Source: Elephas maximus indicus | Taxonomy: Eukaryota; Chordata; Mammalia; Proboscidea; Elephantidae | Direction: 5' to 3' | Length of the DNA: 64,000 bases | Assembly (NCBI RefSeq): GCF_024166365.1 | Contig: NC_064820.1 | Span: forward strand, 84,148,001-84,212,000 | Shown: in pieces, positions 48,980 to 58,900 of the stretch | Numbering within the stretch: the stretch's first letter is position 1 | Layout of the letters: each line of letters opens with the position of its first letter | The notes under the pieces: model-generated | Told to the model about the DNA's origin: nothing | Seen by the model: only the letters and a program-made list of their open reading frames with translations | Database searches by the model: none | Made by a program: the position numbers and the translations under genes

Positions 48980-49690
48980 GAATGGGCACCAAATAACCAA
49001 ATGGACAAAATATGTTCAGTTGATGTTCGCTGGCATGACAGGCAAGCAGATGACATGGCCACACTGGCAGAGATGGGGGCTTTGCATGGGTCAAAAAAAA
49101 TGGACTCCCATTTACCAAGGCTGATCTAGTGACTGCTATCTTTGAATATTCAACCTGCCAGCAACAAAGACCAACGTAGAGCGCCCAATATGAATGGCAT
49201 TATTCATTGTAGAGGCCAACCAGTCACTTGGTCACAAACTGACTACACTGAACCCTTTCATCTAGAAGAGCCAGTGTTTTTTTTTCGCACAGGAATAGAC
49301 ACGCAGGGTATTAGCAAGCCTTTCCAAACAAGTCCTGCATAGCTCCAACTAATACCACTAGTAAGCCACCTATAGAATGCTCCATGCATAGACATGAAAC
49401 ACAACATTGTATCCAACTGGGAAAACCACTTTGCAGACCCACCTGTCATATCATATACCTCTCCATTTAGAAGCTACTGGTTTAAAAGAGTATTGGAATG
49501 GTATGCCGAACGTGCAGCTGAAGCATCAGCTCAGAAGAAATACCCTGCAAGGATCGAGGTACCATCCTCCAGGACATGGTACAGGCATTGAGTCACAGAC
49601 CTTTATACGGTACTATGTCCCAAACAGGAAGAATACATACATGGGCCCAGGAACCAAGGGGTGGAAGCAGGAGTGAACTGACTTACCATC
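48980..49690 (+). pseudogene. ERV-L integrase remnant
   Basis: Frame-broken pieces in the expected order: the zinc-binding-end 'CQQQRPT' segment near 49156, the core region after 49260, and 'HRPLYGTMSQTGRIH' near 49600. Non-functional. Confidence 0.7.
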
Positions 49691-49734
49691 ACTTTCAGTG
49701 ACGCACTGGGAGTCCTCACAGCTTGGATTCTGCA

Positions 49735-50010
49735 GGGTTAGTGGTCTTGGTCCCCAAAATGGTTACATTCTTGTCAGGAGACATAGCAAAGCTCCCAAAG
49801 AACTACAAACTACAGCTGCTGTCTGCACAGCTTGGACTTTTTGTAGCCAGGGATCAGCAGGCAAGAAAAGTCACCATCTTGTCCAGGGTAACTGAACCTC
49901 ATCAACAGGACGAGGTAGGGCTGTTGTTACATAATGGGAGCAGGCATAAATTTGTGTGGAACTCAGGTGAACCAGTTGGGTGCCTCTTGGTATGCCTTTG
50001 CCTAATTGAC
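49735..50010 (+). pseudogene. ERV-L dUTPase remnant
   Basis: The frame 49723-50028 reads through the dUTPase-like domain typical of ERV-L: 'LGLFVARDQQA' and 'EVGLLLHNG' (49912-49938), then 'GCLLV'. The 101 codons are open, but the protein lacks its start and its pol context, so it is probably not expressed. Confidence 0.75.
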
Positions 50011-50316
50011 ACAGACGTAATAATGTAGCAATGGAGGCTACACACTGGTAGGGTTACCAGCAGTTCAGACTCCACAGGAATGAGGGTTGCTGCCACAACA
50101 CCAGGTGAGCCACTGAGGCCAGAAGAGGGTGAGGGGACTTTAGAATGGATAGTGGAGGAAGGAGATGATGAGTACCAGTTGTGGTCATGAGACCAGTTGT
50201 AGTGATGGAGTCTGTAGTTTATCCCATTAACCTTCCTCTAAGTTTCCCCTCAGGTAAAGCTGCTCCCCAAATGTGTTTATGGAGAAATGGATCCATGTGA
50301 CACACAAGATAAACCG

Positions 50317-50687
50317 TGATAGACATGGGGATGTATCTCTCAGATCCTCCTTCAAGAAAGGACTTACTGCTCAGCTGCAACGAGTATGGTTAGCTGACAG
50401 GCCCTAGCTATTAGTATTTTCAGAGTCAGGTTCAGGTTTTCAGCTTGTGTTTTTCTTGGGGTTTTCCCCAGCCAATGACTGAGCAAGACCTAGCCATGTC
50501 TACCCAATGGGGGAACTTCTTTAAGGGGAAATCTTTGCTTTGGAGCTTCCTGTTGGACTAGCCTATCCAATCCTGCTTCCACCCCTTTTCTTTCACAGGT
50601 GTTACTCTTCACCCCGCCCCCGCCCCCCCTCCTCAATAAACCTTCACATTCCTTCTTTTCAGTATCTGCTTCTGGAAGAATCTGACA
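50317..50687 (+). mobile_element. 3' LTR of the ERV-L provirus
   Basis: TGATAGACATGGGG to 'gaatctgaca', with poly(A) signal AATAAA near 50635 after a C-rich run. Shorter than the 5' LTR, so deletions have occurred. Confidence 0.8.
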
Positions 50688-50699
50688 CAGATTAGGAAT

Positions 50700-50880
50700 C
50701 AGGCCCCTGAATTCAAGTTATTCCCTGCTCCCAACCCCAGGATGTGTGACCTAACTAATCAGAGCTACCGTTACATGTAAAATTAAAGATACTTATTCAT
50801 TTTCTACCTACATTACATGATTATTGTGAGGCTAAAATGAGCATGTACACAAAAATGCTGTGTCATTTGAAAATCTGTGT
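50700..50880 (+). repeat. MIR-like relic
   Basis: 'ggatgtgtgacctaactaat' and 'acatgattattgtgaggcta' follow MIR order. Diverged. Confidence 0.5.
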
Positions 50881-50915
50881 AACTATCATTTTTATTAAAA
50901 GGCCTAAAGAGTTAC

Positions 50916-51072
50916 GGGGCCCCAGTGCTGTAGTGGTTAAGAGCTCAGCTGCTAACCAAAGGTCAGCAGTTCAAGTCCACCAGCTGCTCCTTGGAAACCC
51001 TATGGGGCTGTTCTACTCTGTCCTATAGGGTCACTATGAGTTGGAACCAACTTGACGACACCCAACAACAAC
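50916..51072 (+). mobile_element. AfroSINE
   Basis: 'gccccagtgctgtagtggtt' to 'gacacccaacaacaacaac'. GAGTTA on both sides is a probable target duplication. Confidence 0.88.
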
Positions 51073-51505
51073 AACGAGTTAAGGCATTTCCCAGATGACC
51101 TAACAGTCCTCAATAGTTTTAAAAACTTCGAACCGAGATAATAGTTTTTGAGCCCTCTCAAGGTTTGCATGGTGTATGTGGCTTTTCTATAGCTTACTTA
51201 TTCCCAGGGAGGAAAACATACACTCAGATCTTGCTTGACAATCAGATACAGACCTAAAAAAGAATTGTAGAGTACTACAGTAACCTACCATGTGAATTTT
51301 GGGTTGTTTCTTTTCATTTCTAGGATAACGATTACTAAGATAGAAGATGTGAGAAACACTGAAACATCTCTCTTTTGAGAAAATACAATAGTCAGGGTAT
51401 TGGAAAAAGTACTTAACACCTGTATGACCACACATCAATTTTTTCTAGCATTATGTGATAAGATACAATTTTACATCTGTGAATAAATATTGCAAATTTA
51501 ATATC
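51073..51505. other. No recognised feature
   Basis: Single-copy-looking AT-rich sequence. Confidence 0.5.
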
Positions 51506-51705
51506 CAAAACCCATCTTACTGTCGTCGAGTCAGTAGCAACCCTATAGGACAAAGCAGTACTGCCCCCATAGTGTTTCCAAAGCTATAAATCTTCATGGA
51601 AGCACACTGCCACATCTTACACCCTCGGAGCAGCTAGTGGGTTTGAACTACTGACCTTTTGGTTAGCAGCTGAGCACTTTAACCACTACACCACCAAGTC
51701 CCAAT
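51506..51705 (-). mobile_element. AfroSINE with target duplication
   Basis: 'cttactgtcgtcgagtcag' to 'cactacaccaccaagtccc'. AAATTTAATA lies at both ends. Confidence 0.88.
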
Positions 51706-51718
51706 TAAATTTAATAAA

Positions 51719-52383
51719 CAGTCATGCATTGCATACCGTCCATTCAGCCAGTGTCCAACTGAATTACCTCCATGGTCCCATAATGTTATAAGGGAATTCA
51801 GAAATCCCAGTCAGAGAACGGGAGGTAGTGGATGTAACCAGACAGCAATGCAACAGTTTCCTGCACGCAACACATGTATCTCATGTCTCTTGTATACAAA
51901 GTGATTGCACTGCCAGGCCTATAATGGTAGAGTACAATACATATATAACCTATAATACATATGTCTTAGTATAAATGACTATGTTACTGGCTTATGTACG
52001 TACTATCTACCATTTTTTAATGTGAACTTTCCCTATTTACAAATAAAAACTTTACCATATAACAGCGTAAGCTTCAACTCGTAGGCAGCAGCATCCAATC
52101 TCATGTATCACGCATCTCTTAAAGTGTTGTAGCATTAGCTGTTTAGTTTTCTTTCAAAAATATTACTGTGAAGTGCATCAAGGTTCCCAAATGCAGCAAA
52201 ACCAGCGCTAGCAATAGCAGTTTAGCCAGAGGCAAAGGAGAAGGATCGATTTGGAAACGTGAAGGTGGAAAATTAGTGAATGCTATTGCTCGAGATACAG
52301 GCATATTTGCACAATATCCAAATCACATTCTGTAAAATCCTACTTCACAGAATGTATCGTGGACGTTCAGCAACACATGACTG
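51719..52383 (+). mobile_element. Tigger-type DNA transposon relic
   Basis: Ends CAGTCATG and CATGACTG are inverted, followed by TA on the right. A block at about 52240-52310 reads 'EGGKLVNAIARDTG', which matches the CENP-B-like helix-turn-helix start of Tigger transposases. Internally deleted and frame-broken. Confidence 0.75.
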
Positions 52384-52458
52384 TACATATAAATAAAAGC
52401 ATTTCCTATAAACACATTCTGTTAGCATTTATTCTCAGTATTTATACTATAATGTATG

Positions 52459-52612
52459 CAGAGCCCTGGTGGCACTGGTACCCAAAAGTTTGGCAGTTTG
52501 AATCCACCAGCTGCTCCTTAGAAACCCTATGAGGCAGCTCTATTCTGTCCCATAGGGTCACTAAGTGTCAGAATTGACTCAACGCCAAGGGATTTGATTT
52601 TTTGTTTTTTTA
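52459..52612 (+). mobile_element. AfroSINE
   Basis: 'gagccctggtggcactggta' to 'aattgactcaacgccaagg'. TATGC-type sequence at both ends fits a target duplication. Confidence 0.85.
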
Positions 52613-52624
52613 ACAATATATGCT

Positions 52625-52828
52625 GGAGTCCCTGGGTGGTGTAAATGGGTAATGCTCCAGGTTGCTATCAGAAATGTTTGAGGTTCGAGTCTACCCAGAG
52701 ACGCCTCAGAAGAAAGGCCTGGTGATCTACTTCTGGAAAATCAGCTATTGAAAACCCTATGGAGCACAGTTCTACTCTGACACACACGGGGTCACCATGA
52801 GTCAAAATCCACTCCATGGCGACTACTT
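52625..52828 (+). mobile_element. AfroSINE, second subtype
   Basis: 'ggagtccctgggtggtgtaa' to 'aaatccactccatggcgac'. Lies directly after the previous SINE, same strand. Confidence 0.88.
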
Positions 52829-53258
52829 CAATTGTATGCAAGAGATCTAGTGATCATTGTCAGTAACTTTTTATCAGAAAAACTTTTACCAGTCACTTTT
52901 ATTAGCAGAAAAGGGAGAATTTTTTATAACGTGCTATTGTTTGCTTAGCTGGTGCTGGAGATTTGCGGAGGGATTTCTCTCTTTCTTCCTGCCTTTTTTT
53001 TTTTCTAAACGGGTATGTTTGATTTGTATCTGAGAGGTGACACAGGTTCATAGCTCACAGTTACAAGCTTTCCACACAAAGAACTACAAAAGACTAAGAG
53101 ACCAAAGTCCTTTTTGCTCATCCTGCCAAAAGAAATGCCTTTCTCCTCCTTTAGGTCAAAGCTGAGTGACAGGGCTAAAACCTTTGGCTGTTTCTTCAGG
53201 TATTGGGATAATACTCGACTACGTGTAGCTAGTTATGGAGGAGGACACCACACTTACT

Positions 53259-53449
53259 GTAGGGTCAGCGAAAAAGAGCAAGAACCTCAATGTGATGGAC
53301 TGACACAGTGACTGCAACAACGAGCTCAAACAGCAATGATTTTAAGGATGGCACAGGACTGGGCATTATTTCCTTCTGTTGTACGGTTCTGTTGTACACA
53401 GGGTCACTATGAGGTGGAAGTGACTTGAGGGCATCTAACAACAACACTT
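53259..53449 (+). mobile_element. RTE 3' tail fragment
   Basis: 'agggtcagcgaaaaagagca' to 'gacttgagggcatctaac' plus 'aacaac'. It is the last repeat before the JMY promoter. Confidence 0.8.
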
Positions 53450-54109
53450 GTAGCTGAAAATGCAAGTTTAATCCAAAGAGTTTTGCATATATCTTAGAAA
53501 TGTAGATGAAAGTAAAAGTAAGAACACATAATTCCAATTGTACTTTACTGTGGACACAAAATACCTGCAGTATGAACTGGAGACTACTCAGAATGGCGGT
53601 AAGATCCAACAGGCAATTTTAAGAATGTGTTTCTTCATAGTTTAGTAAGAATGGTACAGTTCTTCAGATTCATATGGATGGGGGGGGGCATTCTGGGAAC
53701 TCCGGTAATGGAGTAAAACTTCAAAGGGGCTCAAGCCCAGTGACCCTAAAACGAAGTTCACAGAACAGTACACAATGATGAAACCTGAGGCAATAAAACA
53801 CTGGATGTACTGAAATGTAAACATTCGATACATTAGGACACGAATGAATTTTGTTTTGAAGTTCTACTGGGTTGTCTTCAGACACCTTCCTTTCTTATCT
53901 TAAATTGTGTCTCAAGGGTGTTACAGGAGAATTCAACCGTCTGAGGGAACCCAATAAAGTTCAGGACACAGTTCCCATCATGTCACAGGGTACTTCTGAA
54001 TATAGGAGTTACCCATTCCGACTCCCTCAGCGAGGGGAGGCAAATTTACATTTTAGGGTCGTTTTGAATGCCTGGAGTTTGAAAAGTCTCAGTTCCTCAG
54101 CACTTGTTC
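53450..54109. other. Single-copy region upstream of the JMY island
   Basis: No repeat recognised. A G-run lies at about 53680-53688, followed by a STAT-like TTCTGGGAA (about 53692-53700). No gene seen; may hold distal promoter elements (inference). Confidence 0.45.
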
Positions 54110-54327
54110 CTCTTTCCCCGTGGCTCGGAGGCCATCTGTCCCAGAGGACACACCTGCCACTCACCACCTTCAGAGACAGGAGGCCGTCCGTGGCTGGCTC
54201 CGCACCTCGACGAAGCTGCGCAGAATCGGGGAGTCGGGAGCGCGGCCGCTCGCGGGAGCGGGCTGGGGACGCCTAGGGGCGGCCCTGGGCGCTGCGCGCG
54301 CCGCCGCCGCCGCGTCACCAGCGTGCT

Positions 54328-54335
54328 GCACGTGC
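54328..54335. promoter_or_regulatory. Palindromic E-box GCACGTGC with hypoxia-type core
   Basis: CACGTG at 54329-54334 fits USF/MYC/TFE-type bHLH factors and contains the HIF core RCGTG. Another RCGTG (GCGTG) lies at 54321-54325. JMY is reported as a HIF-1 target, so these are plausible response elements, but the link to these sites is inference. Confidence 0.45.
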
Positions 54336-54362
54336 CCGTGTTTACGTCCCTCGTGGAGCCGC

Positions 54363-54370
54363 CGACGTCA
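54363..54370. promoter_or_regulatory. CRE-like CGACGTCA
   Basis: One mismatch to the CREB/ATF palindrome TGACGTCA, located in the CpG island about 575 bp before the JMY start codon. A half-site (TTTACGTC) lies about 20 bp upstream. Motif match only. Confidence 0.4.
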
Positions 54371-54635
54371 GCAGCCGAATGGCAACATTGTGGCGATGCT
54401 GAGGCGCAGAGTTTAGGAGACGCGTCAGTCCGTCGGGCCGGGTCTGAGCGGTCGGAAAAAGCCGGAGGAGAAGGAGGGGCCGGGGAGATCGGCCCCGGGG
54501 AGCGGCGGAGACGCGAACACTGCCGGCCCCGACCGCTGACCGGCCTGCCGGGCCCCCGGGACCCACGCCTCACCTCCAGCGCGCCGCAGACGCAGCCCCG
54601 CGGCCTGGCTCGGGGCTCGCCGGGCGCAGCCGCGC

Positions 54636-54644
54636 GGGGGGCGG
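54636..54644 (+). promoter_or_regulatory. GC box (GGGGGGCGG), Sp/KLF type
   Basis: G-rich Sp1-type box in the core promoter region. It sits in a longer run with several G-tracts (54636-54650) that could also form a G-quadruplex. Motif match only. Confidence 0.45.
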
Positions 54645-54699
54645 CTGGGGCTGGCGCGAGGCGCTACCGCTCCGCGGGGCTTGTAAACAGATCCGGCCG

Positions 54700-54707
54700 C
54701 ACGTGAC
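54700..54707. promoter_or_regulatory. E-box CACGTGAC, CLEAR-like
   Basis: Matches 8 of 10 positions of the TFEB/TFE3 CLEAR element GTCACGTGAC and contains the HIF core ACGTG. It is about 240 bp before the JMY ATG. JMY acts in autophagosome formation, so a TFEB-type site would make sense, but function is inference. Confidence 0.45.
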
Positions 54708-54828
54708 CATGTGAACTACCTGCTCCGGGGACACGTATTGTCTTTCCCGCGAGCCGCGCCACAAAGGAGAGCGGCGGGTCTGAGTGCAGAGGGACGGGCA
54801 GCGAGCGGGAAGAGCCAGCCGGCGCGTT

Positions 54829-54836
54829 AAGATGGC
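54829..54836 (+). promoter_or_regulatory. YY1-type motif AAGATGGC
   Basis: AAGATGGC is the YY1 core often found just downstream of transcription starts in TATA-less CpG promoters. Its ATG is also the start of the short upstream ORF. This places the main start site probably shortly before 54829 (inference). Confidence 0.55.
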
Positions 54837-54858
54837 TGAAGGCGCCCGGCGAGGGTGA
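54832..54858 (+). other. Upstream ORF in JMY leader (8 codons)
   Basis: ATG with A at -3 and G at +4 opens an 8-residue frame (MAEGARRG) ending in TGA, 85 bases before the JMY ATG and in a different frame. If transcription begins upstream of it, ribosomes should meet this start first. It could lower or condition JMY translation. Not known to be translated. Confidence 0.5.
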
Positions 54859-54943
54859 GCGGGGGGCGCGGCGCAGCCAGCCGGTGAGTCCTCGGGCAGT
54901 AGGGCCGGCGGCGTCTCCCCCGCGGTCCGGCGCCGGAGCCACC

Positions 54944-55984
54944 ATGTCGTTCGCGCTGGAGGAGACGCTCGAGTCGGACTGGGTGGCCGTGCGGCCCCAT
55001 GTGTTCGACGAGCGCGAGAAGCACAAGTTCGTCTTCATTGTGGCCTGGAACGAGATTGAGGGCAAGTTTGCCATAACCTGCCACAACCGGACGGCCCAGA
55101 GGCAAAGGAGCGGCTCCCGGGAGCAGGCGGGGGCGCGAGGGGATCCCGAGGCCGGGAGCTCCGCATCCGATGGGCCCCGCGGTCCAGGCAGCCCGGTGGG
55201 CAAGGGCCGGCCCGAGGCTGCCGCCTCTGCCACTCTGGGGAGGAGCCCTGGGCCCCGGAGGATCCCTGCTCGTGCGGAGGGCGGCTCTCCGAGGAGCGCG
55301 CGCAGCCTTCGGGGGGATCCACTGCTGCGGAGTCCAGCCAGCAAAGGGGCGGAGAGTCCTCTCAGGAGCCCAGTGAAAGCCAAGTCCAGCCCGGTCCGGA
55401 GGGGATCTGAAGCCAGAGATGTGGCGGGGACCGCCACTGCGGCAGCCCCTGCGGCGCCCGGCGAGGCCTCCGTGTCCTCGGTGCGGGTGGTAAGTGACTC
55501 CGGGGCGGCCTCCGAAGAGATCGAGGTGCTGGAAATAGTGAAGGAGGACGAGGCGGCCTCGACGCCCCTGGCTCTCTCGGACGCGGGGCAGCAGCCGCCC
55601 GCCGCCGAGCTGGAGTCCCCCGCCGAGGAATGCAGCTGGGCCGGGCTCTTCTCCTTCCAGGATTTGCGCGCCGTGCACCAGCAGCTCTGCTCGGTGAACT
55701 CTCAGCTGGAGCCGTGCCTGCCGGTGTTCCCCGAGGAGCCCTCGGGCATGTGGACGGTGTTGTTCGGGGGCGCCCCAGAGATGACGGAGCAGGAGATTGA
55801 CGCTCTGTGTTACCAGCTCCAAGTCTACCTGGGCCACGGCCTGGACACCTGCGGCTGGAAAATCCTCTCCCAAGTACTCTTCACGGAAACTGACGACCCC
55901 GAGGAGTATTACGAAAGCCTCAGCGAGCTGCGACAGAAGGGCTACGAAGAAGTGCTTCAGCGGGCCAGGAAGCGCATCCAGGAG
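54944..55984 (+). CDS. JMY: JMY first coding exon (N-terminal 347 residues)
   Basis: Partial CDS: start codon in strong context (gccaccATGt), 347 codons, then the donor gtaagc directly after GAG (phase 0). The product starts MSFALEETLESDWVAVRPHV, which I recognise as JMY, a WHAMM-family actin nucleator and p300/p53 cofactor acting in cytoplasm and nucleus. Residues 1-50 and about 228-347 are the two conserved blocks of the WHAMM/JMY N-terminal region. Residues about 51-225 are a Ser/Pro/Arg/Ala-rich, probably disordered insert with many SP dipeptides. Residues 231-235 (SWAGL, after ESPAEEC) fit an LC3-interacting W-x-x-L core with acidic residues before it (inference). The coiled coil, proline-rich and WH2 parts known from JMY must lie in later exons outside the window. 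No stop or frameshift is seen, so the gene looks functional. Confidence 0.96.
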
Positions 55985-55990
55985 GTAAGC
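55985..55990 (+). other. JMY: Splice donor of JMY exon 1
   Basis: GAG|gtaagc matches the U1 donor consensus closely. Reading through it gives only V-S-I-stop, while the known JMY protein continues with LLDKHK after RIQE. The exon therefore ends here in phase 0. Confidence 0.93.
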
Positions 55991-58900
55991 ATCTAGGCTG
56001 GGCTCCAGTCACTGGTTTTGGTTACTCGCTACCGAAGGCTGGAGTCTGGGGTGTGCGCATTTGGGATGCTTGTTTTTCTGAGCAAGGGAGAGGGAAGAAC
56101 TCGAATTTACCTTCCGCTTCCTGCCCTTCGGTGGGAAAACCGTGGCTTTTCCTTAATTGGGTCTGTGAAGGATCTTTGATAAGCCTCTAGATTCCTCTCC
56201 CCCTCCCAGTTTATCCAGTAGGTTCTGTGTAATAAGCCGTCTTTGTTTACTACTCAGTACTTGTAATAAGGTTAAAGCTACTAAGAAATAAGATGTCTGT
56301 AAACAAATCAACATTTTTCCTTGTCCTTGAAGATCTTCCCAGCAATAACCGCCCAGATATCAACCTTCTTGCCTGGTGTCATGTTTTATTTACTCAAAAC
56401 AGCTTGTCTTATGGAGTAGAGTTGATATATTTTTTATTCTCTGTGTGTAGCCTGGCAACTTAGGCAAATTTTAGGTTTATTTCTCTAAATAAAATGGCTT
56501 GTCCAAATGAGAAAGCACCGAATGACAATTGGATACAAATGGATTTTTAAAGGTTTTATACATACTTTAAAAATATCTCCAATCTTTACAGATGGCTCAG
56601 ATTTTACTCTTGTTTTAGAGGGAGAAGAGGTCCTGGGCGGGAATGTTTATTGTACTTTCGTAATTACTGTAAGAGTTATGAGAGTGCAAAAGCTTTGAAC
56701 AATTTGCTTATCTAAGCCTTAAAATAACAGGGAAAAATGGGAAAAAGGTGTGAACCGGTATGTAAAGCGCTTCACAGTGTTTAAGACACGCATAATATGC
56801 ATGATATGAGGCGGTGCCTACTTACCAGCTTCTGCTGAAGAAACTTTCCGAAAAAGTCTCTTAAAATATACTTAGTTTCCCCCAATGGATACTGACAGGT
56901 ATGTCAAAGCTATGTATTGTTTTAGTATCAGCACATATTGAATTTGGAGTTGGGGTGGGGAATGCGCCTTTCTGTGGTGTTTGTTATTCCTGAGGTTATG
57001 TTGTCAGTTATTAACTTTGCTTATGTATGTGTAATACCTGAGTCGTGCACTTAGGCCAGGAATCTGAATGGTTTCTTCATAGAACGTTACATATGTTTCT
57101 TTGCTAGTCTTGCGTATTTAGGAAATAATTCTTTCTCACGTATCCCACAGGGCTTTCTTACAACTTCCTGAATCTAGAATTTCACTCCTTTTTAGTACAC
57201 TTAATGCCAAACATCAGCGACCATAACACAATCAGTGTTCCAGGGATCTGTTTTTATTTCTCATTTTATCTTCTCACTTCTGGAGTTTGTGTTCTGTCTC
57301 AAATTCTTTTTGGAAGGAAGTGAGAGAAATCTTAAATAATCATATACTCTTTAGTCTTTGTTAATATTGACCTGTATTTCTTTTAAACTGCAAGAACCAA
57401 ATATTTTTCTCTAACTTGATTTACATGTCTATATAATTTTTCTTCCTAACTTTCTATTCATATTTTCATTCTTAAATGACGTAGGCCTGTTTGATTGTAA
57501 CTGTATTGATACTCAGAAAAAGTAAATGTGTCTGGTTTGTTTTTAATAAAAATTGGGTAAAAAAACAAAGGCTGCCAAAAAATATAGTTAATTACAGTTT
57601 TCCAGAACTCTTTAATAGGAAGGCTACATTCTTTAAGAAGAATGTCTTTTTCTGAATCAAGGTTATATTGACCATATCGTTTATAGGAAACATTTATATT
57701 TTTTAATGTAATAGGGAAAACATTTAAATTTTTAAAGAGTGTTTTGTGTGTTGGGAAACAACTAAAATGAAATTTATTATAAATTCATTTAACATTAAGT
57801 ATATAAGCCTGTGGTGCTTCTTTCTGTTTACTTGAACAGTATTTGAAAAATAGCTGTTGAGGACAACAAATATGTTCGTTTCTAATGCCAACCCCGATTT
57901 CTACTGGAGAGTTATGTTGAGAGAAATTCTGAGGCCCAGTGAGGGGAAAGGGCGGTGTGATTGATTAGTGATGTCTGCCATGGCATGATAATAGGAGTGC
58001 ATAGTACACAAGCCATGTATTTGTGTTTTCTAGCTGCTTAAGTTCATTGCTATTTTAACAGTTCTCAGTAATTTTTTAAGTAAAGCCTTTATAGACGTTG
58101 TGTCATCTTTGTATTATTAATTCCATTGAGTTTAGTCATCCCATTGAATTCAATGTTGTCTTTTATTCCCTATTTTCAAATTGACTTAGCCTCTGGAATT
58201 GGTCAGAGGTTTTAACCTAAGTATATCTGGTAAGTTAAACACATTCTTGGGTGTGTGTAATTAGAAAATTTAGCATTTGGTCATGTTTTTCCTTCTTTAA
58301 TTTCTGTGAATTTATTTTTTGATTCTTTTTCCTATAGTATTTCCAACCCATTTAAAGATTTTGGCTTAAAGGCTACTACACCTGTTCAAAATAGTCAGTA
58401 AATTGTCGAAAGAAAGTTTTTTTTTTTAAATAGAACAGACAGTACAACTACATTGTAACTTCTCAAGGTCACTGGCCTTAACAATGTCTTGGAATTCTCT
58501 TTGCCACCTCTAGTTCAGGGCCACACATTTTGTGAGCACTCTTAATAGTGGATAAAGGACACCAGAGTTTTTAAGTATTGTAAGAATTTGAAGTGTTCTT
58601 TTAATGCAAGGCTATGAGTAAATAAAATTTTTATAATTTGGTAAATGCAAATTTCTCAAGAAACCTTGCTGCTTAAAGACTGGGAGAAAAGTATGTTAAA
58701 CTACAAATAATTCCCTGAATAAGGGGTCTTTATCTGGAGCTGATGAATTCCCTATAAGTTGAGGTGGGGGACGTGGATGGGCTTTAATGGGGTACCTGAA
58801 GTAGCATGCGCAGTTTTCTGTGCATGGATGAGTGTGCATTTTTGGAGAGAAAGGTCCTTAGCTTTTATCAAACTCTTTAAGGTGTTGGTCAAAAAGAGGT

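Larger units (their letters stand above)
45234..50687 (+). mobile_element. ERV-L provirus (class III), decayed
   Basis: Two related LTRs flank about 4.6 kb with a tRNA-Leu-type primer site and pol remnants in order: RT, integrase, dUTPase. A dUTPase after integrase is a hallmark of ERV-L. No env-like frame was seen. Many stops and frameshifts, and the RT active site is changed. A SINE sits at 46620-46828 in the gag region. Target duplication not clear (AGTTA before, GATTA about 2 bases after). Confidence 0.85.
54110..55990 (+). promoter_or_regulatory. JMY: CpG island covering JMY promoter, 5' leader and exon 1
   Basis: Base composition switches at about 54110 from AT-rich to very GC- and CpG-rich, and returns to AT-rich just after the exon-1 donor. 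No TATA box is visible near the leader. Transcription probably starts at dispersed sites between about 54700 and 54850 (inference; no start can be read directly). Long open frames on both strands here reflect lack of stop codons in GC-rich DNA, not extra genes. Confidence 0.85.

Noticed and set aside
49723..50028. Domesticated retroviral dUTPase gene
   Set aside because: Open for 101 codons but no own start, promoter or splice context is visible. Chance survival is simpler without selection data.
54884..54943. N-terminal extension of JMY by 20 residues
   Set aside because: The open frame does begin upstream, but position 54884 is GTG within GTGAGT, not ATG. The ATG at 54944 has ideal context and matches the known JMY start.
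54664..55873. Long antisense frames (257 and 348 codons) opposite JMY exon 1, and a 200-codon + frame at 54104-54706
   Set aside because: They lie in the CpG island, where stop codons are rare, and the antisense ones mirror JMY codons. The products are Arg/Pro/Gly-rich with no recognisable domain.
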